Below, piece after piece: positions 1 to 9,375 of a DNA stretch of 64,000 nucleotides. The position numbers and the translations under genes are program-made. How positions within the stretch are numbered: position 1 is the first letter of the stretch; each line of letters starts with the position of its first letter. Origin of the DNA: Streptococcus constellatus. GTDB taxonomy: Bacteria > Bacillota > Bacilli > Lactobacillales > Streptococcaceae. The notes below the pieces were generated by a model, which saw only the letters and a program-made list of their open reading frames with translations, had not been told where the DNA came from and did no database searches. The stretch lies in contig NZ_CABHMZ010000007.1 in NCBI RefSeq assembly GCF_902167705.1, forward strand, positions 124,001 to 188,000, in the 5' to 3' direction.

Positions 1-1
1 T

Positions 2-208
2 TTGAAAATTGGTCATCATACAGTTGTTATTGATGAAGACTTGACTATTTTTAAAACACTTTTTCTTGTGGAAACGAATCAAAAAGATATTCATATTTCT
101 GATGAACATATTGATTTTATGTGGACAGAAGTTAAAAATGTGCCTGATATATTATACTGGCAGAGCAATCAAGAGACTTTTCAAAAGGTGGTCGAAAAGT
201 TGAGATAG
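2..208 (+). CDS. C-terminal part of a Nudix-like hydrolase (partial)
   Basis: The reading frame is open from the window edge to a TAG at 206-208, so only the last 68 codons are present and the apparent TTG start is an artefact of the cut. The tail has a run like ISDEHIDFMW followed by a segment ending in a hydrophobic-aromatic stretch (DILYWQSNQETF), which resembles the end of Nudix hydrolases where a His-x-x-x-x-Trp segment follows the last strand. The Nudix box itself (GX5EX7REUXEEXGU) would lie upstream and is not visible, so the family call is a resemblance only. Confidence 0.45.
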   Translation: MKIGHHTVVIDEDLTIFKTLFLVETNQKDIHISDEHIDFMWTEVKNVPDILYWQSNQETFQKVVEKLR

Positions 209-234
209 CTAACAGCAGTGAAAGGAAGCAGTTT

Positions 235-324
235 GTGGCAGAAAGTAGATTATTTAGAATATTGTATGTCCTTTTAGAAAGAGATAATGTTACAGCGAAG
301 GAGCCGGCAGAAGTCCGCCTGTAA
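235..324 (+). pseudogene. Remnant of the start of a YafY/WYL-type HTH regulator
   Basis: A GTG at 235 follows an AAAGGA-like site (about 221-226) and opens 29 codons. The protein reads SRLFRILYVLLERDNVTAKE, the typical first helix of HTH-WYL (YafY-like) regulators, where the next residues normally form LAEKFEVSxRTIYRDI. Here the frame goes off after PAEVRL and stops at 322-324, so the DNA-recognition helix and the whole WYL domain are gone. I infer a degraded gene; a very short functional peptide is less likely. Confidence 0.45.
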
Positions 325-447
325 ATCATAGAAATGATTGAAAGTATGGCGCGAAGATATAAAAGCTGACAGAAAGGTTAAATTTGATGAATAGGCGAGT
401 TTGTTCATAGCAAATTGTGAACTTTTAATGATATAAAATAAATAAAA

Positions 448-500
448 GAGTGAGACAAATCTTCTTGTGAAGCGATTGTAGCTTGTCTGACTCCTTTTTT
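448..500 (+). terminator. Rho-independent terminator
   Basis: A 10-base arm GAGTGAGACA (448-457) pairs, with one mismatch, with TGTCTGACTC (484-493), followed by a T run at 495-500. Similar gagtgggac-type hairpins close transcription units elsewhere in this window (18010-18062, 38837-38883). Confidence 0.6.
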
Positions 501-621
501 ATTTTTGCTTGACATTAGAATTGTCAGAATTTATAATAATAGATAGAAAATGCGCTGGCTCCATTATCCTGAAAAAGGGATTTTTTATGATAAAATAAAA
601 AGCTGATTTACTTGTGGAAAT

Positions 622-698
622 ACTAATCCCAGTTTTAAGTAAAGTTATCAAGATGTTTCGCTTCGTCCGATTTGTAAGTGTGCTGGGATTAGTTTTTA
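622..698 (+). terminator. Perfect 11-bp inverted repeat followed by Ts
   Basis: ACTAATCCCAG (622-632) and CTGGGATTAGT (683-693) are exact reverse complements separated by 50 bases and followed by TTTTTA. The long loop is unusual for an intrinsic terminator, so this may be the end of a small structured transcript or a leftover of a decayed gene. Confidence 0.35.
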
Positions 699-863
699 GT
701 AGAAAAGCAGTTTCTTGATGAGGCTCTGTATGCTGATTATACACTTTAGCAGATTTTAGCTGAGGATTGGTCGGAAGAAACTGCTATAAAATACTCTCGG
801 TATATCATGAAATTGTTTGACTGGGAGTCCCATATTAGGATTTTAAGAGAAAGAAGGGATTTG
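699..863 (+). pseudogene. Possible decayed reading frame upstream of the ABC genes
   Basis: One frame reads VEKQFLDEALYADYTL, then TAG (747-749), then continues for about 38 residues including AEDWSEETAIKYSRY and RILRERRDLYE up to the start of the ABC gene. The composition is protein-like (amphipathic, many charged residues), so it may be the tail of a regulator that once preceded the exporter. I do not recognise the family. Confidence 0.25.
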
Positions 864-864
864 T

Positions 865-2634
865 ATGAAGAAAAAGTCGGTTGTATCTTGGATACTGGAG
901 TTTGTGTCTCTTCATAAATTTTATTTTATCATCAGTCTCATATTTGCTTTTTTATCTGTTTTGTGTGGATTTTTGCCTTATTTTTTTGTAGGAAATATGA
1001 TCAATCAGCTTTTACAAGGCAATCGAGATTGGAACTTTTATGTCCTTCAGTCCATTTGGATAGGACTGGCATGGATTGCGCATTGGGTTTTTCATGGGAT
1101 TTCGACGCTCTTATCTCACACTGCAACTTTTAAGATTTTGGCAGAAATGCGCTATCGTCTGACAGAGAAATTGGCCAAATTGCCCCTTGGAGTGGTCTTG
1201 AATCAATCTTCTGGTACTTACAAAAATATCATTGTTGAACGGGTGGATGCCACAGAAGTAACCTTGGCGCATTTAATTCCTGAGTTTACATCTGGACTAT
1301 GTGGTCCCTTTATTATCTTAATTGCCATGTTAGTGATTGATTGGCGCCTAACCTTGCTTTCGCTTCTGACAATCCCGATTGTTATCTTAGCTTATGGTAA
1401 TATGCTGCGCAAGAGCAAAGGTGATTTTGAAAATACGGTTGAGAAAACGAAAAAGCTCAACGATACAGCAGTAGAATACATCAATGGAATTGAAGTCATC
1501 AAAGTTTTTGGAAAAGAGAAATTTTCTTATGATAAATTTGTCATAGCTGCTAAAGAAGGAGTTGATTGTTTTATTGAATGGATGCGTAAATGCGTAGTAG
1601 AAATGGGCATTGTTACAGCTTTCTTGCCGTCTGGTTTGCTCTTCTTGCTTCCTTTTGGAACCTTCTTTTACCTGCAAGGGAGTCTAACAGCCAGCAACTT
1701 TATTCTACTAATCATTCTGTCTCTTAGTCTTTTGACACCTTTAATTTTAGTGGCTTCCTATATGGATGATCTACGGAAAATTGCGACGATTTTTGGTGAA
1801 GTGATTGCTATTTTGGAAAAACCTGATTTGCCTCGTCCGACAGAATTAACAGAAATTCCAAAAGGAACAGAACTGCGAATGACAGATGTTAGCTTTGGTT
1901 ATTCGGATGAGGAAGAAGTGTTGCATAGTATTTCCTTAACGATTGAGCCTGATACAGTGACTGCTCTTGTCGGTCCTTCTGGCTCAGGAAAATCTACGAT
2001 TGCTAAGCTCCTAGCTTCTTTCTGGGATGTTAGTTCTGGTAATATTACCTTTGGGGGCGTGGACATTCAAAACCTACCTCTTGATTATTACAGTCGTCAG
2101 ATTGCCTACGTCACACAGGATAATTACCTTTTTGATGAAACGATTATGGAAAATATCCGTATGGGTAATTCCGCTGCTTCGGATGAAGAAGTGATTGACA
2201 TTGCTCGCAAGTGCGGTTGCTATGATTTTATTAGTAATTTAGAAAATGGTTTTGAGACCCGTGTTGGAACTGGTGGTAATCATTTATCTGGTGGAGAACG
2301 GCAACGGATTACAATTGCACGAGCTATGCTGAAAAACGCACCAGTCATTATTTTGGATGAGGCAACGGCTTATACCGATCCTGAAAATGAAGCTCTCATT
2401 CAGTCTAGTTTAGCTCGTTTGATAGAAGGTCGTACGCTTCTGGTCATTGCTCACCGTCTTTCAACGATTGCAAGTGCAGATCAGATTGTCGTAGTTAATG
2501 ACGGACGTATTGAGGCAAAAGGAAAACATGCAGATTTGCAGAAGACTTGTCCGCTTTATGCTTCTATGTGGCAAGCTCATATAGCAGTAAAAGATAGCGA
2601 TAAAATGACGGAAGGAGGATTTGCAGATGCTTAG
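865..2634 (+). CDS. ABC exporter subunit, fused membrane and ATPase domains (A subunit)
   Basis: This 589-residue protein has the layout of a half-size type I exporter: six hydrophobic segments in roughly residues 15-310, then an ATPase domain. Visible motifs are Walker [10 protein letters not shown], signature LSGGERQR, Walker B VIILDEATA with the catalytic Glu, and H-loop IAHRLST. The start ATG follows AGAAGGGA. The stop overlaps the start of the next ABC gene by 14 bases, so the two are translationally coupled and should form a heterodimer. The substrate cannot be read from sequence; pairs of this kind export drugs, peptides or take up siderophores. The partner carries a stop codon, so this subunit may have no working mate. 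Confidence 0.85.
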   Translation: MKKKSVVSWILEFVSLHKFYFIISLIFAFLSVLCGFLPYFFVGNMINQLLQGNRDWNFYVLQSIWIGLAWIAHWVFHGISTLLSHTATFKILAEMRYRLTEKLAKLPLGVVLNQSSGTYKNIIVERVDATEVTLAHLIPEFTSGLCGPFIILIAMLVIDWRLTLLSLLTIPIVILAYGNMLRKSKGDFENTVEKTKKLNDTAVEYINGIEVIKVFGKEKFSYDKFVIAAKEGVDCFIEWMRKCVVEMGIVTAFLPSGLLFLLPFGTFFYLQGSLTASNFILLIILSLSLLTPLILVASYMDDLRKIATIFGEVIAILEKPDLPRPTELTEIPKGTELRMTDVSFGYSDEEEVLHSISLTIEPDTVTALVGPSGSGKSTIAKLLASFWDVSSGNITFGGVDIQNLPLDYYSRQIAYVTQDNYLFDETIMENIRMGNSAASDEEVIDIARKCGCYDFISNLENGFETRVGTGGNHLSGGERQRITIARAMLKNAPVIILDEATAYTDPENEALIQSSLARLIEGRTLLVIAHRLSTIASADQIVVVNDGRIEAKGKHADLQKTCPLYASMWQAHIAVKDSDKMTEGGFADA

Positions 2635-4366
2635 TACATTGAAAAAATTCTTTGATTTTTGTACGGAAGAAGATCGTAAAAAATTCTATACTTCTGTTTG
2701 TTTAGGGGTTCTAAAAGCCTTTATTGTTGCTTTTCGGATTCCAGCTATTGGGTTGGTTGTTATGGCTATCATTAACAATGATGTTTCTATGCAGACTGTA
2801 GGGCTCTCTCTTGGAATGATGCTCTTATCTGTTATTCTTAATATTTTGATTAGCCTGAAAGTTACAATGTTGCAGACAGAAGCAGGTTATCATACTTGTA
2901 CCCATAAGCGGATTGAAATTGCTGAACACATGCGCTACCTGCCAATGGGGTATTTTAATCAAAATAGTCTGGGACAAATTACCAGCGTCACAACTAATAC
3001 ACTTGAAAGTCTAGCGGATGTTGCTACTCGGGTTGTCATGATGACGTTGGAAGGATTTCTAACAGCAGGAACTATTACGGTTTTTGTATTTATCTACGAT
3101 TGGAGAATTGGTTTAATCTTGTTGGCAGGATTGATATTGTTTCTCTTGCCAAATTGATTGATGCGTTGGCAAGCTGGAAATGTATCAGAAGCTAAGCAGC
3201 AGGCTGACACAGATTTGGTAGCAGTTGTGCTAGAATACAGTCAAGGGATTGCGGAAGTAAAGAACTATAATATTGTTCAATCATCGGCTAAAAAACTATC
3301 GCGTGCTATTGATGATAAAAGGCGCTTGGATACAAAGCTGACTTGGGTTACCTCGCCTTATATCGCCCTGCAAGGGATAATTACCAAGCTGACTGGAACG
3401 GTTATGGGAGCGTTCTCTATTTACTTTTACCTAAAAGGCAGTATGAATCTTTTGATTTGTATCATGATGCTCATCAGTGCTTTTATGATTTATGAAAGTC
3501 TTGATGGAGTTGGTAGCTTTTCTTCTCTTCTTCGAATTGTTGATTTGTCAGTTGATATGGTCAATAAAGTTTTGTCGATTAAACCAATGGATATTAGCGG
3601 AAAAGATTTGCAGCCAAAAACCAGCAATATCAAGCTGAATCATGTCAATTTTTCCTATGAGAGTAAGAAAATTATTGATGATGTATCGTTGGATATTCCA
3701 GAAAAGACGACGACAGCTTTGGTGGGACCTTCTGGTTCTGGAAAGACAACTCTTTGCAATCTCATTGCTCGTTTCTGGGATATAGAGAGTGGCAGTATCA
3801 GTTTAGACGGTCATGATGTGAAAGAATACAGTTATGACAGCCTTATTCGTAATTTTAGTTTTGTTTTTCAAACGGTCTATTTGTTTGAAGATACCATTGA
3901 AAATAACATTAAGTTTGGAAATCCAGACGCTGGTCATGAAGAGGTTGTCGCTGCTGCGAAAAAAGCTGCTTGTCATGACTTTATCCTGTCTTTGCCAGAG
4001 GGATATCAGACCAAGATTGGTGAAGGCGGAGCCAGTCTCTCTGGTGGGGAACGGCAGCGGATTTCCATTGCTCGTGCCATTATCAAGGACGCTCCAATTA
4101 TCATTTTGGACGAAGCAACAGCTAATGTCGACCCTGAAAATGAAGAAGCACTCATGCAGGCTATTCATTCTTTGACAAAGGATAAGACTATTATTATGAT
4201 TGCTCATCGACTAAAAACGGTAGAGCGTGCCGATCAAATTATTGTTCTTGATCAAGGACGCATTGTTGAGCAAGGGAAGCACCAAGAACTACTTGCCAAA
4301 CAAGGCTTGTACAGCAGATTTATTCAGGAAAGACGCAGTGCTGCCAGCTGGCGAATACAGGCTTAA
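2621..4366 (+). pseudogene. ABC exporter subunit (B subunit) interrupted by one in-frame TGA
   Basis: The frame starts at ATG 2621 and would give 581 residues, matching its partner. A TGA at 3155-3157 splits it after LFLLPN within the membrane domain, and the same frame continues without any shift (LMRWQAGNVSEAKQQ) to the true end. The missing residue is most simply Trp (TGG to TGA). The distal part holds Walker A GPSGSGKTT, LSGGERQRISIAR, Walker B IIILDEATA and H-loop IAHRLKT, all intact. The TTG at 3158 lacks a ribosome binding site, so separate translation of the distal part is unlikely. Everything else looks under selection, so the stop is recent or a sequencing error. Confidence 0.85.
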
Positions 4367-4375
4367 TTTACAAAC

Positions 4376-4410
4376 AAAAAGATTGTTGTTCATGTGCCAA
4401 CGGTCTTTTT
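4376..4410 (+). terminator. Rho-independent terminator after the ABC genes
   Basis: AAAAAGATTGTTG (4376-4388) pairs with CAACGGTCTTTTT (4398-4410) through G-U wobbles, with a 9-base loop and the Ts built into the 3' arm. Confidence 0.75.
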
Positions 4411-4446
4411 ATATTTAAGCTGTTGATTTAAAATAACCATAAGAAA

Positions 4447-4455
4447 TGGTATAAT
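4447..4455 (+). promoter_or_regulatory. Extended -10 promoter of the DUF2130 gene
   Basis: TGGTATAAT (TGn plus TATAAT at 4450-4455) lies 37 bases before the ATG, which has its own SD (GAGG). No good -35 is seen at the right spacing, as is common for extended -10 promoters. Confidence 0.5.
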
Positions 4456-4491
4456 AAGATGTTATAGAGAACGATCAATGAAGAGGTATCC

Positions 4492-5766
4492 ATGAACGAA
4501 ATCAAATGTCCCAACTGCGGGGAAGTCTTTACAGTCAACGAAAGTCAGTACAGCGAGCTCTTGGCTCAGGTACGGACGACAGAATTTGACAAGGAAATCC
4601 ATGCTCGAATTGAGCAGGCATTAGCTTTAGAAAAACAAAAAGCACAGAATGAGCAACAGCAGGTCTTAAGTCAGAAAGAGTCTGAAATCCAGGAACTCAA
4701 GGCGACTATTTCCAATTTTGAATCACAAAAGGAGCTGATCAAAAAGGATACGGAGCAGGCTCTGTCTGAAAAACTCATCAATAAAGATAAGGAGTTGCTG
4801 GGCTTGCAGTCGCAGCTGGATCGTATGAAGCTGGAACACCAAAATGAGCTGCAGGCTTCGTTGACAAATATTGAAAAAGAACGCGACCAAATACAAACCC
4901 AGCTTTTGTTGCAAGAGAAAGAAAATGAATTGTCCCTTGCATCTGTTAAACAAAATTACGAAGCTCAGCTAAAGGCGGTTAATGAGCAAGTAGAATTTTA
5001 CAAGAACTTTAAAGCACAACAGTCTACTAAAGCGATTGGAGAGAGTTTAGAGCATTACGCTGAAAGCGAATTTAACAAAGTTCGCAGTTTTGCCTTTCCA
5101 AATGCTTACTTTGAGAAGGATAATCAGGTTTCTGCGCGAGGGTCTAAAGGGGATTTCATTTTTCGTGAGGAAGATGAAAACGGAGTAGAAATCATTTCTA
5201 TTATGTTTGAGATGAAAAATGAAGCGGACGGTACTGAGAAGAAGCATAAAAATGCTGATTTTTACAAAGAATTGGACAAGGACCGCAGGGAAAAGAAATG
5301 CGAGTATGCTGTTTTGGTAAGCATGCTGGAAGCAGATAACGACTATTTCAACACTGGCATTGTCGATGTCAGTCATGAGTATGAAAAAATGTATGTGGTT
5401 CGTCCTCAATTTTTTATCCAGCTCATTGGACTTTTACGCAATGCTGCGCTCAATTCTCTGAAATACAAGCAGGAGCTGGCTCTGGTTCGGGAGCAAAATA
5501 TTGACATTACTCACTTTGAAGACGATTTAGAAACCTTTAAAGTAGCGTTTGCAAAGAACTATAACTCAGCTTCTAAGAATTTTAATAAGGCAATTGAAGA
5601 AATTGACAAAGCTATTAAGCGAATGGAAGCAGTCAAACAGGCACTTCAGACATCAGACAATCAACTGCGCCTCGCCAACAACAAACTTGATGACGTGTCC
5701 GTCAAAAAACTAACCCGCAAAAATCCAACCATGAAGGCTAAGTTTGAAGCGTTGAAGAACGACTAG
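4492..5766 (+). CDS. DUF2130 domain protein
   Basis: The 424-residue protein begins with a zinc-ribbon-like knuckle (CPNCGEVF, residues 5-12, only one CxxC), followed by a long Gln/Glu/Lys-rich coiled coil (about residues 25-175). The C-terminal half carries the DUF2130 core, with the run GSKGDFIFRE, then FEMKNEADGTEKKHKNADFY, a Glu-x-Lys arrangement like that of PD-(D/E)XK nucleases. The biological role is not established; a nuclease-type fold is my inference from the G-D...E-x-K pattern. It is a single gene with its own promoter and no SD ambiguity. Confidence 0.8.
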   Translation: MNEIKCPNCGEVFTVNESQYSELLAQVRTTEFDKEIHARIEQALALEKQKAQNEQQQVLSQKESEIQELKATISNFESQKELIKKDTEQALSEKLINKDKELLGLQSQLDRMKLEHQNELQASLTNIEKERDQIQTQLLLQEKENELSLASVKQNYEAQLKAVNEQVEFYKNFKAQQSTKAIGESLEHYAESEFNKVRSFAFPNAYFEKDNQVSARGSKGDFIFREEDENGVEIISIMFEMKNEADGTEKKHKNADFYKELDKDRREKKCEYAVLVSMLEADNDYFNTGIVDVSHEYEKMYVVRPQFFIQLIGLLRNAALNSLKYKQELALVREQNIDITHFEDDLETFKVAFAKNYNSASKNFNKAIEEIDKAIKRMEAVKQALQTSDNQLRLANNKLDDVSVKKLTRKNPTMKAKFEALKND

Positions 5767-5775
5767 TAGGACACT

Positions 5776-5960
5776 ATGCAGATGCGACAAGCAATTTTGA
5801 AAGATGCACTTGCCTTGCCACCTCTAACCTTTATCTGAAGGGGTGGGTTCGACGACTGCTTCGAGTCTGACTAGATGTTTGGATACAGCTTCATTATGGC
5901 TCTTGTGGGACTGAAAGAAATAAAGAATGTAATCAATTGCTGATATGATTTTTAGCAGAA
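5776..5960 (+). pseudogene. Possible remnant of a GNAT acetyltransferase
   Basis: An ATG at 5776 opens only 20 codons (MQMRQAILKDALALPP...) ending at TGA 5836-5838. The opening resembles GNAT enzymes, which often begin with I-R-x-A-x-x-x-D-A. A second fragment further on reads IMALVGLKEIKNVINC before a stop. The stretch between has no open frame. I read this as a heavily deleted gene, but the match is short. Confidence 0.25.
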
Positions 5961-5972
5961 TAAAGGAATCAA

Positions 5973-6851
5973 ATGGACGGAATTATCAATTTAAAAAAGG
6001 AAGCAGGAATGACCTCACATGATGCGGTGTTTAAACTGCGTAAAATTTTAGGAACCAAAAAAATTGGTCACGGAGGTACTTTGGACCCAGATGTGGTAGG
6101 TGTTCTGCCCATTGCAGTCGGAAAGGCCACGCGATTGGTAGAATTTATGCAGGATGAAGGTAAAATCTATGAAGGAGAGGCCACTCTAGGCTTTTCAACA
6201 ACGACAGAGGATGCTAGTGGGGAGCAGATTGCTTTCAGCCCTGTGACGGAAATATTGGATGAAAACGTAGTAGATCAAGTCATTGCCAGTATGGTTGGCG
6301 AGCAGACTCAAGTGCCCCCTATGTACTCGGCTGTCAAGGTCAATGGACGCAAACTTTATGAGTATGCTCGAGCTGGGGAGATAGTAGAGCGACCGAAGCG
6401 TCAAGTGACAATTTATGACTTTGAACGGACAGGGGCTGTTGTCCATGAAGGCGACTTGGCACGTTTTCCCTTTCGGGTTAAATGCAGCAAGGGGACTTAT
6501 GTGCGAACGTTGGCAGTTGATTTAGGAGCGAAATTAGGATATGCTTCCCATATGTCTCAACTGACTCGAACTGCTGCGGCTGGCATGGATTTGAAAGAAG
6601 CTTTGACTTTAGCAGAAATTGACGAGAAGGTGAACAAAGGAGATTTTTCATTCTTGCAGCCGATTGAATTGGGCATAGGGGATCTGCTCAAGATAGACCT
6701 TACGCAAGATCAGGCAGAGGACGTACGATTTGGTCGATTTATTGATGTAAATTTAAATGAAACTCAAGTAGCTGGATTTTTTCAAGGGAAATTGCTTGCT
6801 ATTCTAGAAAAGCGTGACAAAGAATATAAACCTAGAAAAGTATTTCTTTAA
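5973..6851 (+). CDS. truB: tRNA pseudouridine(55) synthase
   Basis: TruB makes pseudouridine 55 in the T-loop of tRNAs. The 292-residue protein has the catalytic motif [17 protein letters not shown] with Asp38, plus [19 protein letters not shown] and the [16 protein letters not shown] segment typical of the family. The ATG follows AAAGGA at a normal distance. It is followed after 22 bases by ribF, the arrangement usual in streptococci. Confidence 0.95.
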   Translation: MDGIINLKKEAGMTSHDAVFKLRKILGTKKIGHGGTLDPDVVGVLPIAVGKATRLVEFMQDEGKIYEGEATLGFSTTTEDASGEQIAFSPVTEILDENVVDQVIASMVGEQTQVPPMYSAVKVNGRKLYEYARAGEIVERPKRQVTIYDFERTGAVVHEGDLARFPFRVKCSKGTYVRTLAVDLGAKLGYASHMSQLTRTAAAGMDLKEALTLAEIDEKVNKGDFSFLQPIELGIGDLLKIDLTQDQAEDVRFGRFIDVNLNETQVAGFFQGKLLAILEKRDKEYKPRKVFL

Positions 6852-6858
6852 AATTTTG

Positions 6859-6867
6859 TGATAAAAT
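6859..6867 (+). promoter_or_regulatory. Extended -10 directly before ribF (leaderless candidate)
   Basis: TGATAAAAT (TGn plus -10 at 6862-6867) ends six bases before the ribF ATG at 6874. A transcript starting seven bases past the -10 would begin at the A of the ATG. No SD is present between truB and ribF. Confidence 0.45.
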
Positions 6868-6873
6868 AGATAA

Positions 6874-7809
6874 ATGATGAAAACGATTAGAATTAAAAAT
6901 GAAAAAGACATTCAGCAAATTGAACACACAGTATTAGTGCTAGGGTATTTTGACGGACTGCATAAAGGACATCAAGCTTTGTTTGCTGAAGCGAGAAAGA
7001 TTGCAGCAGAGAAGCATTTGAAGATTGCAGTGCTGACTTTTCCAGAATCTCCCAAATTAGCCTTTGTACGTTATCAACCTTCATTGATGCTTCATTTGAC
7101 AAGCCCAGCAGATCGCTTGCAACAATTAGAAAATCTTGGGGTAGATTATTTATATTTGATTGATTTCACTAGTCAATTTGCTCGTAATACGGCTGAACAA
7201 TTTTTCACAAAATACATCTCGCGTTTGAAAGCAGAAGCAGTCATTGCAGGATTTGATTATCATTTTGGTTCTGATCGACGCAGTGCAGAAGATTTGGAAA
7301 AGCTGTTTGAAGGGCAAGTTATCGTAGTTCCTTCTGTAAATTTCAACGGAGCAAAAATAAGTTCAACTCGCATTCGAGAAACGGTACTAGCAGGAGATGT
7401 CGCAGAGAGTAATCAATTGCTGGGTTATTCGCTATCCACCCGCGGAATTGTCGTTCATGGCAATGCAAGAGGGCGGACGATTGGCTATCCAACAGCAAAT
7501 CTTGCTCCCTTGGATCGGGTTATTTTACCAGCAGATGGAGTCTATGTGGTTGATGTAGAGCACGACGGACAGATATATCGCGGAATGGCTAGCGTTGGAA
7601 AAAATGTCACTTTTGAAGGTGATGAACTTCGTTTTGAAGCTAATATTTTTGATTTTTCACAAGATATTTACGGTGATACTATTCGTATTTTTTGGTTGGA
7701 TAAAATCCGAGATATGGTAAAATTCGATCATGTGGACGAACTAGTCAAACAATTGCAAGCAGATGAGGAAATCGCAAGATATTGGACTCCTGAAAATGAA
7801 AACCACTAA
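6874..7809 (+). CDS. ribF: Bifunctional riboflavin kinase / FAD synthetase
   Basis: RibF phosphorylates riboflavin to FMN and adenylates FMN to FAD. The N-terminal adenylyltransferase motif GYFDGLHKGH is at residues 24-33, with the later ISSTRIRE motif (nucleotidyltransferase KxxS/T-R type); the C-terminal kinase domain starts near residue 185 and has GRTIGYPTANL and GVYVV. Length (311) is normal. Two ATGs are adjacent (6874, 6877) and no SD precedes either, which fits the start-site promoter noted just upstream. Confidence 0.95.
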   Translation: MMKTIRIKNEKDIQQIEHTVLVLGYFDGLHKGHQALFAEARKIAAEKHLKIAVLTFPESPKLAFVRYQPSLMLHLTSPADRLQQLENLGVDYLYLIDFTSQFARNTAEQFFTKYISRLKAEAVIAGFDYHFGSDRRSAEDLEKLFEGQVIVVPSVNFNGAKISSTRIRETVLAGDVAESNQLLGYSLSTRGIVVHGNARGRTIGYPTANLAPLDRVILPADGVYVVDVEHDGQIYRGMASVGKNVTFEGDELRFEANIFDFSQDIYGDTIRIFWLDKIRDMVKFDHVDELVKQLQADEEIARYWTPENENH

Positions 7810-7891
7810 ATCATGTATTAAGCTTCTTATTTTTCCTAAAAAAATAGGAGAAAATTTGTAAAAATACCTAGTAATCTTACATAAAATTTAG

Positions 7892-7897
7892 TATAAT
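7892..7897 (+). promoter_or_regulatory. Likely -10 of the spx operon
   Basis: TATAAT 34 bases before the spx ATG in an AT-rich gap. The -35 position carries TAGTAA, a poor match, so the promoter is only tentatively placed. Confidence 0.35.
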
Positions 7898-7930
7898 GAT
7901 AACAGTTACAAATAATAAGAAGAGAAATGC

Positions 7931-8332
7931 ATGGTTACACTATTTTTATCACCGAGTTGTACAAGTTGTCGCAAGGCGCGTGCATGGCTATCCAATCATG
8001 AAGTTCCTTTTGAGGAGCACAATATCATGACGAGCCCACTGTCTGCACCAGAATTGCAACATATCCTTTCTCTGACGGAGAATGGAACAGATGACATTAT
8101 TTCAACTCGTTCAAAAATTTTTCAAAAATTAAATTTAGATGTTGAAAGTTTATCAATTTCCGAATTGCTTCGTCTAATTGAGGAAAATCCAAGTCTTTTA
8201 CGTCGCCCGATTATTCTGGAAGACAAGCGAATGCAAATTGGATTTAACGAAGATGAAATCCGTGCGTTTTTGCCTCGCGGATATCGAAAACAGGAATTGC
8301 GCGACGCAACTCTAAGAGCTGAGATTGAATAA
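7931..8332 (+). CDS. spx: Spx-family transcriptional regulator
   Basis: Spx proteins bind the alpha C-terminal domain of RNA polymerase and reprogram transcription under thiol or oxidative stress. The 133-residue protein has the redox CxxC switch C10-T-S-C13 and the ArsC-like fold features [20 protein letters not shown] near residues 92-111. Streptococci have two paralogues (SpxA1, SpxA2); I cannot tell which this is. It heads a run spx-UPF0223-suhB-rsmF with overlapping or abutting genes. Confidence 0.9.
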   Translation: MVTLFLSPSCTSCRKARAWLSNHEVPFEEHNIMTSPLSAPELQHILSLTENGTDDIISTRSKIFQKLNLDVESLSISELLRLIEENPSLLRRPIILEDKRMQIGFNEDEIRAFLPRGYRKQELRDATLRAEIE

Positions 8333-8333
8333 T

Positions 8334-8618
8334 ATGAATAAAAACTATCGTTACCCACTAGACATGTCGTGGAGCACTGAAGAGCTTGCTTCAGTGCTTT
8401 CTTTTTTGAATGATGTTGAGCAGGCTTATGAAGTGAAAATTGCAGCCGAAAAGATATTGGCTTCTTATCAACTATTCAAAAAAATTGTTCCAAGCAAAGC
8501 TGAAGAAAAGCGTATCGGACGTGAATTTGAAGCAGCGAGTGGCTATTCTTTATATCGAGCCGTTCAAGCTGCAAAACAAAAGGAGAAAGGAATGTTTTCT
8601 CTTGGAAAAGAAATTTAA
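8334..8618 (+). CDS. UPF0223 family protein
   Basis: A 94-residue acidic-basic helical protein starting [17 protein letters not shown], which is the typical opening of UPF0223 (YktA-like) proteins of unknown role. I chose ATG 8334 over an upstream in-frame TTG (8325) because the latter lies inside spx without a better SD. It sits one base after the spx stop and its 3' end overlaps the next gene by 17 bases. Confidence 0.85.
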   Translation: MNKNYRYPLDMSWSTEELASVLSFLNDVEQAYEVKIAAEKILASYQLFKKIVPSKAEEKRIGREFEAASGYSLYRAVQAAKQKEKGMFSLGKEI

Positions 8619-9375
8619 TTTTGCCAAGCAAATTGTACTGAATGCGGCTTCTTATATCAAAGAGCATTTGGATGATCAATTAGAAATCGAAACCAAGTCC
8701 AGTCCGACTGATTTGGTAACTCAGATGGACAAAGAAGTTCAGGATAATTTAGTAACCTGGATTTTGGAGGCTTATCCTGCGGATCACATTTTAGCTGAGG
8801 AAAATGGCTTGCGTCATTCTATTTCGGATGGCAATGTTTGGGTTATCGATCCCATTGACGGCACGAATAATTTTGTAGCGCAAAAAGCTGATTTTGCTGT
8901 TGTATTGGCTTATTTTGAAAATGGAATTGGTCAATTTGGTATTATTTATGATGTGATAGAGGATAAGTTGTACCACGGTGGTGGTCAATTTGATGTCTAT
9001 TGCAATGAGCAGAAACTGCCTCCTTACCAAGATCGCCCTTTAAATCAATTTTTAATAGCTTCAAATGCTGGGATTTTTGAGCGCAATGATTGGGGAATTG
9101 CTGATTTGGCGAAAGAAACCTTAGGTGTTCGAGTGTACGGAAGTGCTGCAATCAGCTTTAGTAAGGTTTTGTCGGGTCAACTGTTGACCTATATTTCCTA
9201 TATTTGGCCTTGGGATTATGCTGCTGCTTCCATTATGGGAGATAAGTTGGGATACACGACTTTGACATTTGATGGTGAACAGCCTGATTTTGAAAGTCAT
9301 CAGGGGATTATGATGATTCCAACTATGAAATTAGATGAAATTAAAACATACATATATCGAAAGCGAGAGGATTAA
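8602..9375 (+). CDS. Inositol monophosphatase family protein (SuhB-like)
   Basis: The family hydrolyses phosphate from inositol-1-phosphate or related small phosphoesters with Mg2+. The metal-binding motif [11 protein letters not shown] and the second motif WPWDYAAAS are both present, and the first acidic pair appears as AEENG. The most likely start is TTG at 8602, 17 bases inside the UPF0223 gene, with AGGAGAAAGG (8581-8590) as SD; no ATG is available in this frame near the domain start. That gives 257 residues, normal for the family. Confidence 0.85.
   Translation: MEKKFNFAKQIVLNAASYIKEHLDDQLEIETKSSPTDLVTQMDKEVQDNLVTWILEAYPADHILAEENGLRHSISDGNVWVIDPIDGTNNFVAQKADFAVVLAYFENGIGQFGIIYDVIEDKLYHGGGQFDVYCNEQKLPPYQDRPLNQFLIASNAGIFERNDWGIADLAKETLGVRVYGSAAISFSKVLSGQLLTYISYIWPWDYAAASIMGDKLGYTTLTFDGEQPDFESHQGIMMIPTMKLDEIKTYIYRKRED

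Larger units (their letters stand above)
209..864. other. Intergenic region with gene remnants and two hairpins
   Basis: These 656 bases hold no intact gene. I see a truncated regulator start (235-324), a terminator-like hairpin (448-500), a second inverted repeat (622-693) and a frame with one stop that runs into the ABC gene (699-863). A minus-strand frame at 499-744 has no ribosome binding site or recognisable motif and crosses both hairpins, so I do not count it. Confidence 0.6.

Noticed and set aside
499..744. Minus-strand 81-residue frame
   Set aside because: Crosses two hairpins, no SD, no family resemblance.
3158..4366. Separate ABC ATPase gene starting at TTG 3158
   Set aside because: It is in the same frame as the upstream part, without SD, and begins in the middle of the membrane domain; one stop codon is the better explanation.
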